DNA from: Erythrobasidium yunnanense
Taxonomy: Eukaryota; Basidiomycota; Cystobasidiomycetes; Erythrobasidiales; Erythrobasidiaceae
NCBI GenBank assembly: GCA_001600175.1
Contig: BCJC01000001.1
Span: 3,643,652 to 3,707,651, forward strand
DNA: 64,000 nucleotides
Direction of reading: 5' to 3'
This document shows, one piece after another, positions 32,086 to 43,363 of the stretch; position 1 is the stretch's first letter; each line of letters opens with the position of its first letter. A program made the position numbers and the translations under genes. The notes under the pieces were generated by a model that was not told the origin of the DNA, searched no databases, and was given only the letters and a program-made list of their open reading frames with translations.

Positions 32086-34093
32086 CTACTTCTTTTCGTT
32101 CTTCTCAGCCAATTGCTTTTTCTCCTGCTTCTCGTCTCGCCGCCGTTCCAGCGCGACTGCTAAGCACATCGCTACGATATGAACAGCCGTAATAGCTATG
32201 AGCACGCCATACCGTAGACCAACTGCACAGCAAAAGCAATTAGCACGTCCAAGCTTGAACGCAAAGCCGATATCACATACTTTTGTGTGGCTCTCGCGTG
32301 CCATAGCTTATGATCTTGTACCCTTCTATGGCTGAAAGACGCTGCGTCAGCTAGCGAACGTGGGATGCTTCCTCAAGGGAAAGGTATCTTACTGTTCAAG
32401 AAAGGCGCCCAGTACAGGAAGCGGTAGAATTTCTCCATTACTGGCAGACGTGTACATGTTAGCGTATACTTAAACTTTGTAACGAACTCCTTACATTCTA
32501 TCGGCTGGAACGAGCCTGTGAAGACAGAAGTCAGATGGAGAGCTTCTGGCAATACGAAATACAGGCTTACTGGTGAGGTTGAGTATGATCCATATAATGA
32601 GGAAGACTGGGAAGAGCACATAAATCAGATCCACCTCTCGCTAGACGCAATGATGTTCCAGCCTACATGGCGCAAACTGTTAGAGGCAGTGTCAGCTGGC
32701 AAGATATATTGAGCCGACGTGAGGGAACATACCTCTGCTGTCAGAACTGATATCATGACCTCCAGAGCCAGCCCGAGAGCGCAAAGAGCGAGATAATTCA
32801 GAGACCATAGAGCGAAGAAGCCTCCGACTGCGCAGCACCCCTGTCAGTCGAAGGTTGTAAATCTGAAGCACCCCAACTTACCATTCCCGAAGGAAACGTC
32901 GCTTGGTATCAAGAACGCTTTGAACAGCAGAGTAAAGTTGAGGGAGATCCAGATATAGTCGATCATCGGAACAGCGAGCCTAAAGATGACGAGCCAGTGG
33001 TAGTGCAGCTTCTTGTTCCACCCGGACTTCTGCCTTGCAGCATTACCCCATACTGCTATTTGGTAGGCTATGATAATGTAATAGATCAAGGCAGCTTCAA
33101 AGGGTGCCGCTGTTGCCCACTGATTGATGGGCTTGACCTGTAAAATCAGAAAATGGATACATCGCTAGTCAGAAGTAATAACGTTTTACAGAGGCAGAAG
33201 ACGTACATCCTCGTTGAAGAAGCTGAAAGGTGTCGCGAAAGCTTGAGGCGAGTTTGCAGCCGTTGCTAAGACAGCGTCGTTCCCAGCATTGTTATTCAAG
33301 TATGTGGTTATCGCTTGTGTCGACGCCATCTGAGAGACCATTCCAGCGAATTGTGCCATGAAAGGTGCGAGATACAGCAGCGTGATCTGGTAGAATCGCG
33401 CGCCAGAGTAGAAGACGCCCATGCATCCAGTAGGGTCGTAGCTTGCGTTACCAGTCTGAAGAGACGATGTCCATGTCGATGTGCAATTGGGATACACCAC
33501 AATGCCCCCCCAAAAACGGCTGAAGCCAACATCTTCTTTGACTTGATCTACTCCTCCAGGGTAGCTCGATGCATCCCGAATGGCGAAGCCCAGATGCGGT
33601 CGCATCGTCTCGACATTCGTTTCTTGAGCCATCTGGACCAACAGAGGCCCGACAGCGCCATCCTGTCCCTCAAAATTGACGGCCACGACTGTCATCTGAC
33701 TGAAGTAGCGTAGGAGTAACCAGCTTTGCAGGAAAAGCAAGTCAATGTGCTGTTTCTTGTGACATCGAAAGCTTGTCTCTCTTACTTTGAACCCCAGAAG
33801 ATCGGAAGCGCTATCCATAGCATGACTGTAACGTGGGGAGTAATGTGGAATGGGAAGAGTGTGCAAGGGTTGCAGATGGGGATAGTTAGTACTTCCAGGC
33901 AAGATAGGCCAGGCCGTCATGTTTCCAAAGCACCTGTGATCAAGGCCATTCCTTTAAGCATATCGAGAGCCGTCTTCTTCCTTGCATCCTTGACATCTTT
34001 GCTCCAGAATGACTGCTTCTCCTGGCTCATTGTGCCTTTGACTTCGGCTGACGGATCTGACGCTGCAGTTGCAGTCGAAGCTCTTTCGCTCAT
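32086..34093 (-). CDS. DUF3533/Sng1-like membrane protein, copy 1
   Basis: Multi-exon, starting at MSERASTATAA (34093). An N-terminal cytosolic tail is followed by a transmembrane helix (ITVMLWIALPIFWGSNW across introns). A luminal or extracellular domain then includes VNFEGQDGAVGPLLVQM, SPYVYPNC-like glycosylatable stretches and YLNNNAGNDAVL. A C-terminal block of several transmembrane helices includes HYHWLVIFRLAVPMIDYIWI and ends with VGLRYGVLIAITAVHIVAM and a Lys/Glu-rich tail. This is the layout of DUF3533 (yeast Sng1, nitrosoguanidine resistance and plasma-membrane lipid asymmetry). It is divergent from a second family member and shares a 326-nt promoter region with it. Exact substrate or role unknown. 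Confidence 0.78.
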
Positions 34094-34419
34094 AGTTGTG
34101 GTCGGCCTGACTTGTGTTCTTGATGATAGATCTCGAAATCAAACAACTTGAAGCAGTAACATCAACATGCACACACTCTCTCTCCCTGTTATTGCGAAAT
34201 CGGCTGCCTGCAGATCGCGATGTTTTGCGCGCGCAAGTTTTTCAGAATGACGCAAGGCTGACTACTCAAATGAGAAGGCCAGTAGATGAGTCTCCTGTAC
34301 TCACATCTACTTCCACACACATCTCAATATCAGTCCCCTACTGAGCAGGACGAACTACCTGTCTGCCCTGGCCTGACAACGCCTGCCAACGTCGAAGCCA
34401 ACGACGCCCGATCACCATC
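34094..34419. promoter_or_regulatory. Bidirectional promoter region of the DUF3533 pair
   Basis: A 326-nt stretch between two head-to-head genes of the same family, so co-regulation is plausible. No individual site is recognised. Confidence 0.5.
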
Positions 34420-36275
34420 ATGGGTGTCTTATCGAGAACGATGCCGGACGGCGAGCCTAGACACAAGGTGACGAGTTCTGAGCTCAAAGATGAGCGCAAG
34501 ACCGTCTTCAAGATGTACTTCATCAACTTTCTCTGCGTGACAGCAGCGTGACCTTTCTTCGAGAATTCCTTCCGTCTCTCACCAGGCTAACATTCGCATA
34601 TCCCCAGAATATGGTGCATCATATCAATCTACTTTGGCGCCTACTATCGCCAGACTGAGAACGCCTACCGCCTGACGATCCGCATTCTCGATATGGACTC
34701 GCAATATGCCAGAGTTGTTGCGGGAGCGCCGGCAGCTATCATGGGACCTGCAGTTGTACAAGCTGCAGAGAGGAGTAAGCTTTCCCGATGCGCTGTTCGA
34801 GGAGCAGGCATCTGATGACTTTGTGCTCCCGCAGCCATCGCAGCAATGCCCAACTATCACTTGGGCTATCAATTCGCGTCAGAGGATGAACTCAGTTTGC
34901 TAAAAGTCACGCAGGACGGGCAAGGGCAGAATGCGTCCGAGTACGCCATGGAGCTCGTCCTGAATCAGGATGTCTTTGGCGTTATCCTCATCAACCCGAA
35001 CGCTACCGTGTTAGCGACAGAAGCTGCACTGAACGGTATTGCAACCTACGATCCCCGAGGAGCAGTCTCGTTTTTCTACGAGGAAGCGAGAAATTTCTAT
35101 TCCGAAAATCAATACGTTTCTCTGCATTCGACGCGCTTGATCGAGGCTGCTATCGCAGAGGCCAGTCTGGATTTTGTCAGACTGCTCTTCACCACAGCTG
35201 GTACACTTGGAGTAGCCGATACAGCGGCTCTACAGACCGCTCTCAACGGCAACGCTCTGTCTTATCCTTTCTACTATAATCAGGCAAGGCTCGCCGATTA
35301 ATTCATCCAGCTTCAAGCTCACATCTTCCATGTTCTAGCACAACCTACGGCCTTTCGATCAGCTTGCCGTAAGTGCCTGCCTTGTCCGGCTCACATCGCC
35401 AATAAGCTGACGCCTTCCGTTGTAGGCTGAGGCAGCTGTAACAGCCGGCCAGATCTACTTGATCATCTTCACCTTCTTCATGTCGCCGATCTGGCTGAAG
35501 GCATTCGAGAATCTTCGTCGCAAGTTGACGCTCTCTTCTCAACTACTCGTACAATGGGGTGTACCTGTCACATGCTACTTCTGGATATCTCTCAACTACT
35601 CTTTAGTCACTCTAGCGTTTAAGACGGACTTTACGCGAAAGTTTGGATATGGCGGCTTTCCGTTGTTTTGGGCGTAGGTCACATCTTCTGAAGCGTCACA
35701 TTGAGTGCTGAGGAGACATTGTGTTTGTTAGCAACAACTGGCTGTCCATGACCGCCCTTGGATTTGTGATGGAGACTATGCTGCGGATAGCAGGCCCGCT
35801 CTACTTTCCCTTCTTCCTGCTGTTCTGTGAGTCAGACACCAGTGCATCTTAGACTCTAAGCTAATCACAAATCGTAGGGGTGGTCTGGAACGTCTCGACT
35901 GCCTTCCTTGACCTGTCTGATCAAGATCCTTTCTACATGTACGGGTTTGCCTTCCCGGTAAGTCTGGAGCACTTGCCTGTTGTGCAACGATCTTTACTAT
36001 TTGTTCGTGATGTACAGGTGTGGAACTCGATAGATACCTCCAAGTCCATTATCTTCGGCACGAAAGACCATCTTTTGCAGAATTTCATGGTCAATCTAGG
36101 ATGGTAAGGGCCCTGTACCTGCATCCAAGACCATTAGCTGATAATATTCTGCTATGCTAGGGTCATCGGTGGTAGCATTGCCTTGCTATCCCTAGTGACG
36201 TACAAGCGCAAGAAGGAGGAACGGCAAGAGCTGGAGGAGCGCGTCAAACAAAGAAAGGAAGAGCAGTCCAATTGA
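34420..36275 (+). CDS. DUF3533/Sng1-like membrane protein, copy 2
   Basis: Starts MGVLSRTMPDGEPRHKV. Exon 1 (34420-34547) joins 34608 in phase to give VTAAIWCIISIYFGAYYRQT, the first transmembrane helix. The luminal domain (LGYQFASEDELSLL, INPNATVLATEAALNG) and the membrane block (FFMSPIWLKAFENLRR, VQWGVPVTCYFWISLNYS) follow. The family end is YGFAFPVWNSIDTSKSIIFG and NFMVNLGW, then a Lys/Arg/Glu tail. Intron 35284-35338 is GC-AG: AATCAG is joined to CACAACC, with donor GCAAGG, giving YYNQHNLRPFDQLA. The two family members are clearly diverged, so the duplication is old. Family role: drug or nitrosoguanidine resistance and lipid distribution in the plasma membrane. Confidence 0.78.
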
Positions 36276-36361
36276 TGTGCTGCAACATATGTATCTCGTT
36301 TATCAGTGTAGCAGTACAAGCATTGCAAATATCGCTTGTATAGGTTGTGGTGCATGCCTTC

Positions 36362-37345
36362 TTACCTAAACAAGCTCGTAATCCCTGTGTGCCGCTCGGG
36401 ACCTGATGCAGCAGTGATTTGCTTCAGCTCACACGAGAGGATGTCTCCGAACATATTGCGCTTTATGTTGACGACTCTCACGTTGGCATAGTGTCTGATC
36501 TTGGGTTGGCTCTCCAGGGTTTGACGAGACCCGAGCAACTTGTCCAATCTCTTACTTGACCAGTCTGAATACTGCCACGTCGACCATTCCAGGCGTTGGC
36601 CCTCAACATGTGTAGTGATGATTGCTGCGGACGCCCTGTGTGTACTTAAATCCACAAGAGGTGCTTCGCGTACGAACTTGCTCTCATCCTCCCACGCTGT
36701 CATTACTGCTATTTGAGCCCAGCTGGCCCAGCCTGTGGTTTTGCCCTTGGCAAAGACGACTTCTTTGACTTGTAGGCCAGTAGCGAGTCGGATGGCCGAC
36801 GTTTCAGGGTGCCTTCCCAATACGCCTATAAGCATTGTAAAAGACTCCCTCAATGTGATAGCATGTCTTGGCGAGACACTTGGAGCGATAGTGCAGTCAG
36901 CGAGAGGTACCCTGCACTGCGGAAGTTCCGTGCCAGGAAGGCTGAACTCAAGGACCAATCTGTCGACAGTGTCGACACGACCGTCAACGAGGTAGTTCAC
37001 AAGCGCCGAGTCTGTAAGAAGATTGCATCCAGCTTCAGGTACCTCCTGTGGCCCTAGTCGACGCAGTCGAAGATCTTTGATAAAGTGATTTCGTAGAATG
37101 CATCTCATAGGCTTGGGTATATTGGTCTTTGCTGGCGGGGAGCGTCTGGCAATCTGCTGCGCTTCCTGCCAGCTGATGGTAGAGCCAAGTACACTCTGGG
37201 TTGATCTCGAGGATGATCTGGACGCACTTGCACGACTACCCTTGCGACGTGTTTGCCTGGTACTGACAGATGTCCTGCTAGATGCACTCGAACTTATCGA
37301 TGTCGTGTCGACTGCTGGTTTCTTCTTCTCGTCGTGGTATGACAT
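36362..37345 (-). CDS. Unnamed three-member protein family, member A
   Basis: A single uninterrupted exon of 327 aa from Met 37345 (the frame is open further upstream but without ATG). A Ser/Arg/Lys-rich N-terminus (residues 10-55) precedes a Trp motif STISWQEAQQIARR. Conserved blocks shared with two other genes in this window follow: LVLEFSLPG....CRVPLADC, KTTGWASWAQIAVMTAWEDE (at about residue 225), LDKLLGSRQTLE and, near the end, YANVRVVNIKRNMFGDILSC. No signal peptide, transmembrane helix, zinc site or known catalytic motif is visible. The lack of introns stands out among intron-rich neighbours. Function unknown; likely a soluble beta-rich domain with a disordered N-terminus. Confidence 0.72.
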   Translation of the reverse strand: MSYHDEKKKPAVDTTSISSSASSRTSVSTRQTRRKGSRASASRSSSRSTQSVLGSTISWQEAQQIARRSPPAKTNIPKPMRCILRNHFIKDLRLRRLGPQEVPEAGCNLLTDSALVNYLVDGRVDTVDRLVLEFSLPGTELPQCRVPLADCTIAPSVSPRHAITLRESFTMLIGVLGRHPETSAIRLATGLQVKEVVFAKGKTTGWASWAQIAVMTAWEDESKFVREAPLVDLSTHRASAAIITTHVEGQRLEWSTWQYSDWSSKRLDKLLGSRQTLESQPKIRHYANVRVVNIKRNMFGDILSCELKQITAASGPERHTGITSLFR

Positions 37346-38124
37346 AGCTGCAATCTTGTGTGTGCGTCCAAGGTTTTGCACTCTTGCAAATCAAGCGATA
37401 GTGTTTCGGTAACGGTTGAAGCGGGAGCCAAGGTGTGATCCTCGAGGACAGTAAGACAATGGTGCCGGTGTCAAGGGTTCACGGACAAAGGCCCTTTCGT
37501 GTTGCAGAATGGATGGGAGTACGAAGGGATACGATGAAGACATGAACGTTTATGCTGAGTGGGTGCAAACTTCTGCGCTGTTGAGACCTTTCTTGAGTAG
37601 TTACAGCGGAGATCGATTGCTTGGATGCGACGCGACAGCTAGCTTGTTCCGAATTCGCAGGTCCTCTGCAGAGAGCGTACTTCTCGGCGCTCTGCAAGTA
37701 ACGCGCTACCTCAAGACGCTGATATTCGATGTGCTCTAGATCCGAGCGAAGTCCAGGGCAGGCCAGGCTGGCTCGGAAATATCGACTGCCAGATCCTCTG
37801 GACGGTGCAGACTGACCAGAGCATAGGGAGGGAGGATCACACTCTGCGAAATCCAGCAGCTGAAGGGTCGGAATCGACAAGTGCGAGCAGAACCGAGTTT
37901 GGCATTACGGCCGAAATGCCTTAAATCTGCATCACAACACGCCAGACATATCTGGGGACCATCGTATATACACCATTAGACCAGTTGAAGAACTACGCTA
38001 CCACAGACGCTCCACGAGAAAGTGACATCAAGATCGCAAAATCTCGGCAACAGCTTCGACGGCAGCCAGACTATATAAGACGAGCCATCAGCTTTCGGCA
38101 TCAAGAGAACCGGAGTATGCTGGC
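37346..38124. other. Intergenic region with an isolated TATA-like box
   Basis: About 780 nt between two minus-strand genes. Frames at 37479-37880 and 37509-37739 have no support. A clean TATATAAG lies at 38072-38079 in plus orientation, about 50 nt before an antisense ATG (38131); see findings. Confidence 0.4.
38072..38079 (+). promoter_or_regulatory. TATA-like box without an obvious gene
   Basis: TATATAAG in plus orientation, about 50 nt before an antisense ATG inside the aquaporin 3' region. Exact consensus match, but function unproved. Confidence 0.3.
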
Positions 38125-39652
38125 TCACCCATGATTGGAGTTGCCAGGCTCGCCGATAGCACCTGTTGCCTGCTGCTCGCTGGCCATTCCTACATGAACA
38201 TTTCCGCTCTCGCTCTTCGGCAGCAGAGCAGAGTCTCCAATCTCGACCTCTTCCAGACCTTGGAACTGGATGACCGGGGCAGTCTTGTTCTGGAAGAGAC
38301 CTGGTCTAGCTTCAACATAGGCACCCATCTTCTCCTGGACGGCAGTCTCGTTGGCGTCGGCGGATGTGGGAATGGTGACGATGACGGTCTTGTTGGTTGC
38401 ATTGCGAGCCATAGTGACAGTCTCGAAGCCAGCGGCGGTGGGAGCACGAGACATGGCAATGGCAGCGCCAGCTTGAGTAACCATACCCTTCTCGGCAGCA
38501 TCGAGCTGCTCGCGGTCCATGCCTGATGCTAGAAGAGCTTCACGCTGGGCGTGACTGAAGCCATGGATGGCGGACTGCCATTTGCGAGCTGCAGGGGAGT
38601 TGGCGGCATCATCACTGTCTTGGGAAGATACGACGGAGGTCTGAAGGACGGAAGACTCAGCGTATCATTCGCAATATTGCAGTCAAGAATGCTCACGTAG
38701 TCGAAAGCCTTCAGGAGGGTCTGCAACGCCAAATCAGCCGTGAACCCCTGACCCTGCAGAAGGTCACTTACGTAGAAAGCAGCTGCAATGCAGCTCCCGA
38801 TGAATGGTCCTGCCCAGTATATCCAGTGATAGGTAGGGAAGGAAGTCGAAATGACACTAGGTCCCAAGGCGCGAGCTGGGTTCATAGCGCATCCAGTCCA
38901 GAGGGTACCCATCAACTGACAAGCAAACAGAGTGAGACCAATACCTATTGGAGCCATGAAAGTAGCGCGATGCTCTACGAAGAAATCATCAGCCCAGTTC
39001 GATATCTCGCAGCAGATTTCACTGACTCTCTGCAGCCAACATTAAGACACAGAAGACCAACACGGCAGTCAAGAACGCTTCGATCATTAAGCCTTGTCCC
39101 TTGTTGATTCCAGTTTGGAGGGTAGTGATGACCTCTGTAACTGCGTGGGTCGGCGTAAGAAGAGCCAGAAGACCAGATCCAGCGATACCACCAGCGACCT
39201 GAGCGAAGAAGAGGAGTATAGCTCTGAAAGGACGCAGAGCGCCGACGAGGTACAACCCGAGCGTTACGGCAGGATTGAAGAGCTGGGCGTTGAATAAGAT
39301 CAGTAAAATTGTTGCTGCATAGGGGACTGGCGCTGGCTTACCCCTCCAGTGATCCTGAAGAAGATCCAAGCAGTGACCAGAAGGGATAGACCCATGGAAA
39401 CAGAGATCGACATGACTGTCTCGCTGTCCAGGCCAGTCGCAGCACCTCGAAGTCCGCTAGGAGCGGAAGCGATGGCAGCTTTGGCGCCTCCCAAGCCGAG
39501 GAAGATGCTGAAGACCACACTCGTGAGCTGACACCTGATATAGGCACCATGAAAACCCACAACATGGTTGTGCCGGCAAATTCGCCGACAGTTGCGATGA
39601 CATCCTGTTGGAGGGCTGCGAAGTGAGGTTGAAGGCGTTTCATGGTCATCAT
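38125..39652 (-). CDS. Aquaporin/aquaglyceroporin (MIP family) with long C-terminal tail
   Basis: A multi-exon gene. Both pore motifs are present: LFNPAVTLGLYLVGALRPF and CAMNPARALGPSVIS. Helices include ATVGEFAGTT, ILLFFAQVAGGIAGSGLLAL, FLTAVLVFCVLMLAA and YWAGPFIGSCIAAAFY. The residues after the second motif (A-R-A-L-G-P) and the Arg fit classical aquaporins. The last exon, starting after intron 38640-38697 or so, encodes a hydrophilic tail of about 165 residues (from TSVVSSQDSDDAA to EPGNSNHG). This is much longer than usual and may regulate gating or sorting. The first intron is uncertain: a 56-nt intron with donor GTTGTG gives a good helix, and a 29-nt alternative also keeps frame. Starts at 39652, 39649 or 39643 are equivalent. 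Confidence 0.8.
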
Positions 39653-40457
39653 CGCAAATTAAGGAGCAGTGAAAACGTGAAGAGAGACACAGAAAGCAGG
39701 CAGAAGTGCGTATTTATTCATTCCCAGGATTACGGTTCGGGCTGGCTTGCAGAACAGGCAGCCCATCAGTCACATTCGCAATGATAAATAAAACAGATGG
39801 CAGTGCTCGTATTACTGATGGGAAAAATGGGAAGGAAGAAACGGAGTCTAGATCTTCTGATCTCATATTGGCCGGACTTCGCCAGAGCAGACTTTCCCAA
39901 GCGGATCCAGGCCATGGTATGCTGCATGAGCTTTTGCACAGAGAGTCTCTTCCTTGTACAGGCAGATCCTGTTTTCGTGAAATGACATCCGAGAGGCTTC
40001 AGATTCGCATTGAGATTTCGCTCCATCTCGCAAAGTGTCGATTGACGAGCGCAAAACATTGTCAAAGCTATGCTTATCGCTTATCGAGAGTGTCAAAGCT
40101 GCTTGAAGAACATCAGCCAAACCGCGAACCGGTTATTACAAGTGCCAAGCCATGGCTCTAATTCTGCAGCACGAGGCCCCTCACACGATGATCGACTCCA
40201 AGCGAAGCTTCAGCAATTTCTGCATATGCAACAATTCTCTTATCTCTTGACTGACTTATCGCTGTCGCCTTCGCCTTTGCTTTTGCTCGGATTGAAGGCT
40301 TCAAAGAAGATTCTGCAGACGACTCGCTGGACCGTACGACCTGTCTTACTGACTAGCGAGAAGAAACAAGCGTTGGAGACCAATCGTATCTATCCAAACT
40401 TATCGCTGCTCTACCTTGCCGTCACCTTTTCTTCTTCGATCTTTCTTGCAAGAAACG
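39653..40457. other. Divergent intergenic region
   Basis: About 800 nt between the aquaporin (minus) and the amino-acid permease (plus), probably the promoters of both. A plus-strand frame (39706-40161) lacks family resemblance. Pyrimidine-rich just before 40458. Confidence 0.45.
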
Positions 40458-43125
40458 ATGGCGCCAGCGGACCCAGAATATAAAGAAAAGTCTGGCTACG
40501 AGGGCGACGCAGGCCCAGTCTCCAAAGAAGCTTCGCCAGAAGATGGAAAGTACCCTTCAGAAGAGAAGACCTTGCATCGAGGCCTATCGAGCAGACAGAT
40601 TTCGTAAATCACGTTATTCGAGACGGCATCTTATCATAGCCTAATACTGTGTTCCACTACTCACTCACAAAGTATGATAGCTATCGGAGGCGCGGGTAAG
40701 CTGTGTCTTGATTATACGAAGTCGGAGACCGTGCCTGATCACCGCTGTGTACTTTCACGTCTACCTTTCTAGTCGGTACAGGTCTCATTATCGGTTCTGG
40801 AACAGCCTTGCAGCGCGGCGGTCCTCTCGGAGTATGTGGCCAGACGTTTCATCTTGTCAGAGAGCTTTGGCTGATCCGCGCGTTACGCAGATGCTTCTCG
40901 CTTATGCTATCATGGGCATGATCTGCTACCTGGTCATGTGCGCGTTGGGTGAAATGGCATGCTACATCGTAAGCTTGTCTCAGATGGGAGGAAGAAAGCC
41001 TGCCTAACCGAGGTATCCTTTCAGCCGCACCGTAAAGGCTTCTCTGGATATGCTTCAGTCAGTGATCAACTACCTCAATTACAGAGCAAATTACTGACGC
41101 TGTTGCTTTACAGAGATTCGTCGATCCCGCTGTACGTTGTTCGACGACTTGATCTTCGCGGCAGACTGCTGAAGAGACCCTGATTGGTAATACAGCTAGG
41201 ATGCGCAACCGGATACAACTATCTTTTGTAGGTCATGCGACTGCATTTCCACCGTACTGCTTGCTGACCGAGCTCCCTAGCAAATATCTCATCGTGACAC
41301 CTAAGTATGTCTATTCGGCCATTCTCCCTCAAAGCCTCCGGCTTATCATGAAATTCACAGCAACGTCGTAGCAGCCAGTATCGTGCTCAGATACTGGAGT
41401 GGCGGAAATGTGGTTCCCATCGCTGGCTGGCTGACGATTTTCAACGTCGCTATATTGGTCATCAACTTCCTCGGTATTCGCTTCTTTGGCGAATTCGAGT
41501 TTTGGTTATCACTCATCAAGGTCGTCACCCTCATCGGCCTGCTCATCATGAGTATCTGCCTAACGAGCGGAGCAAACCCAGCTGGCGATGTTATTTGGTT
41601 TAGATATTGGGGCGGAGATTCAGGTCCATTCGCTTCTTACAAGGTCGGAGGCTCGAAGGGCGCCTTCTTGGGAGTATGGGCCTGCATGGGTGAGCCGAGC
41701 CTAATGCGAGGACTGGAAAGCAGCGACTGATAATCGCGCATAGTGAACGCTCTGTTCGCATACATGGGTACCGAACTCATTGGTGTCACTGTCGGAGAGG
41801 CGTCCGACCCTCGTCGAAACATCCCGAGCGCGATCAAAAAGGCAAGCTCGCGCAGGTCAGGTAACACAGGAGCTGCACAATGGGGCTAATCATAGTATGT
41901 AGACTTTCTGGCGTATCTTGGTCTTCTATATTGGCGGAGTCTTCTGCATTTCCCTTCTGGTCGCTTCGAACGATCCCGACCTATTCGTTGCCAACCGAGC
42001 CTCAACCTCTGCTGCTGCTTCGCCCTTCGTAGTAGCAGTACGTCAACTGCAGATCCAAGCCCTTCCAAGTATCATCAACGGAGCTATCCGTAAGTTCCTT
42101 TTTTCCGATTACATGTGCCCAGGTCTCACTTCGCATTGATCGCCCGTGCAGTCATCTTCGTACTCTCCGCTGCCAATAGCGATCTATACATTGCTAGCAG
42201 AACCTTGTTTGCGCTGGCAGAGGAGAGAAAAGCTCCTAAATTCCTGACTAGGGTCAACAGAATGGGAGTCCCCGTCTACAGTCTACTCATTACATGGTGA
42301 GGCTAGTGTTCTATGCAACATGAGATCAAGCTGACGACCGTGCTGTGAATCTCAGGCTCTTCACGGCTCTCGCCTACCTCCGAGTCTCTGCAGATGGTGC
42401 CGTTGTCTTCGGCTATTTTGTCAACTTGGTTACTCTGTTTGGTGGCCTTAGTAAGCTACTACATATACACCTCTGGGATCATCTCTGACCAATGTTTGCC
42501 CGTGCCCAGCCTGGATAACCATTGCTTTCTGTCACATAAGATTCGTCAAGGCTTTCGAAGCACAAGGCATTGACAGATCAACTCTACGATACCGTGCTCC
42601 TTTTGGAAAGACTGGAAGCTGGATAGCCTTGATCGTGACCTCGGTGGTCTGCTTTTTCAAAGGAGTAGGCGGGCAGGTTCTCGCAAATGATCGCATACTG
42701 ATATAACGTCACAGTGGGACAGCTTCGTTCCCTCGTTCAGTATTGCGACCTTTTTCACCGTGGGTATCTTTCCCTTCCGTATTTTTACACAAGAATGCTC
42801 ACGAGCTCCCGCAGAATTACGTCGGATTTGTATCTTTTGCGGGCATATACATCTTCTACAAGGTCGGAGGTCTCATACATGCTTCAGAACCGACCGCGCT
42901 AAACGCCCTTCTAAAACAGCTCTTCTATAAAACAAAGCTCGTTCCTTTGAACGAAATCGACCTCATCACTGGTCAGCGTACTTCTTTATTTGGCTGAACA
43001 CCTACTGATGTAATCGTCATACAGGAAAAGCCGAAATTGACGCTGACGAGCAATACTGGGAGGAGAAACGCGCTGCTCGAGGAAAGCTCAACATTTGGCA
43101 GAAGCTAGGCGATCGTCTCATCTAG
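40458..43125 (+). CDS. Amino-acid permease, yeast AAT family (Dip5/Gap1-like)
   Basis: A multi-exon gene, starting MAPADPEYKEKSGYEG. The joined protein shows the AAT signature: LSSRQISMIAIGGAVGTGLI, GSGTALQRGGPLGMLLAYAI, CALGEMACYIPHRKGFSGYA, FVDPAVGCATGYNYL, then ILVINFLGIRFFGEFEFW, GTELIGVTVGEASDPRRNIP and VLSAANSDLYIASRTLFALA. The end is EQYWEEKRAARGKLNIWQKL. Twelve transmembrane segments; proton-coupled uptake of amino acids at the plasma membrane. The IDLITGKAEID and EQYWEE tail resembles dicarboxylic amino-acid permeases (Dip5), but specificity is inference. Includes very short exons: about 32 nt before 41230 and 24 nt near 41280-41303 (KYLIVTPN). Introns are typically 50-80 nt. Confidence 0.85.
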
Positions 43126-43363
43126 TGCACCCAAAGTACTCTCCTCATGGCATACATCGTACGTCATACCGTCTGCTGCCTGTGAGCAGCCGAATAGGTT
43201 GGAAGTTTTTGCAGGCGATTTGATTTACTCGGCCGTAAGCTTCGCCCAATGTGGAGAGCAGTGTAGTATTAGATCGTACAGCGGTCCTCCATACAGGTGA
43301 TTTGTGACTTTGTACTCCTAGCAGTCTCCTTTACAAATTTATGCCGGTCTCCAACTCCACGAC

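Noticed and set aside
34286-34471. Alternative upstream start for DUF3533 copy 2
   Set aside because: The frame is open but does not lead in phase into the first transmembrane helix; ATG 34420 does.
37479-37880. Minus-strand frame of 133 codons
   Set aside because: Composition not protein-like and no family match; lies in the upstream region of family member A.
39706-40161. Plus-strand frame of 151 codons
   Set aside because: No domain and unlikely composition; lies in the divergent promoter between aquaporin and amino-acid permease.
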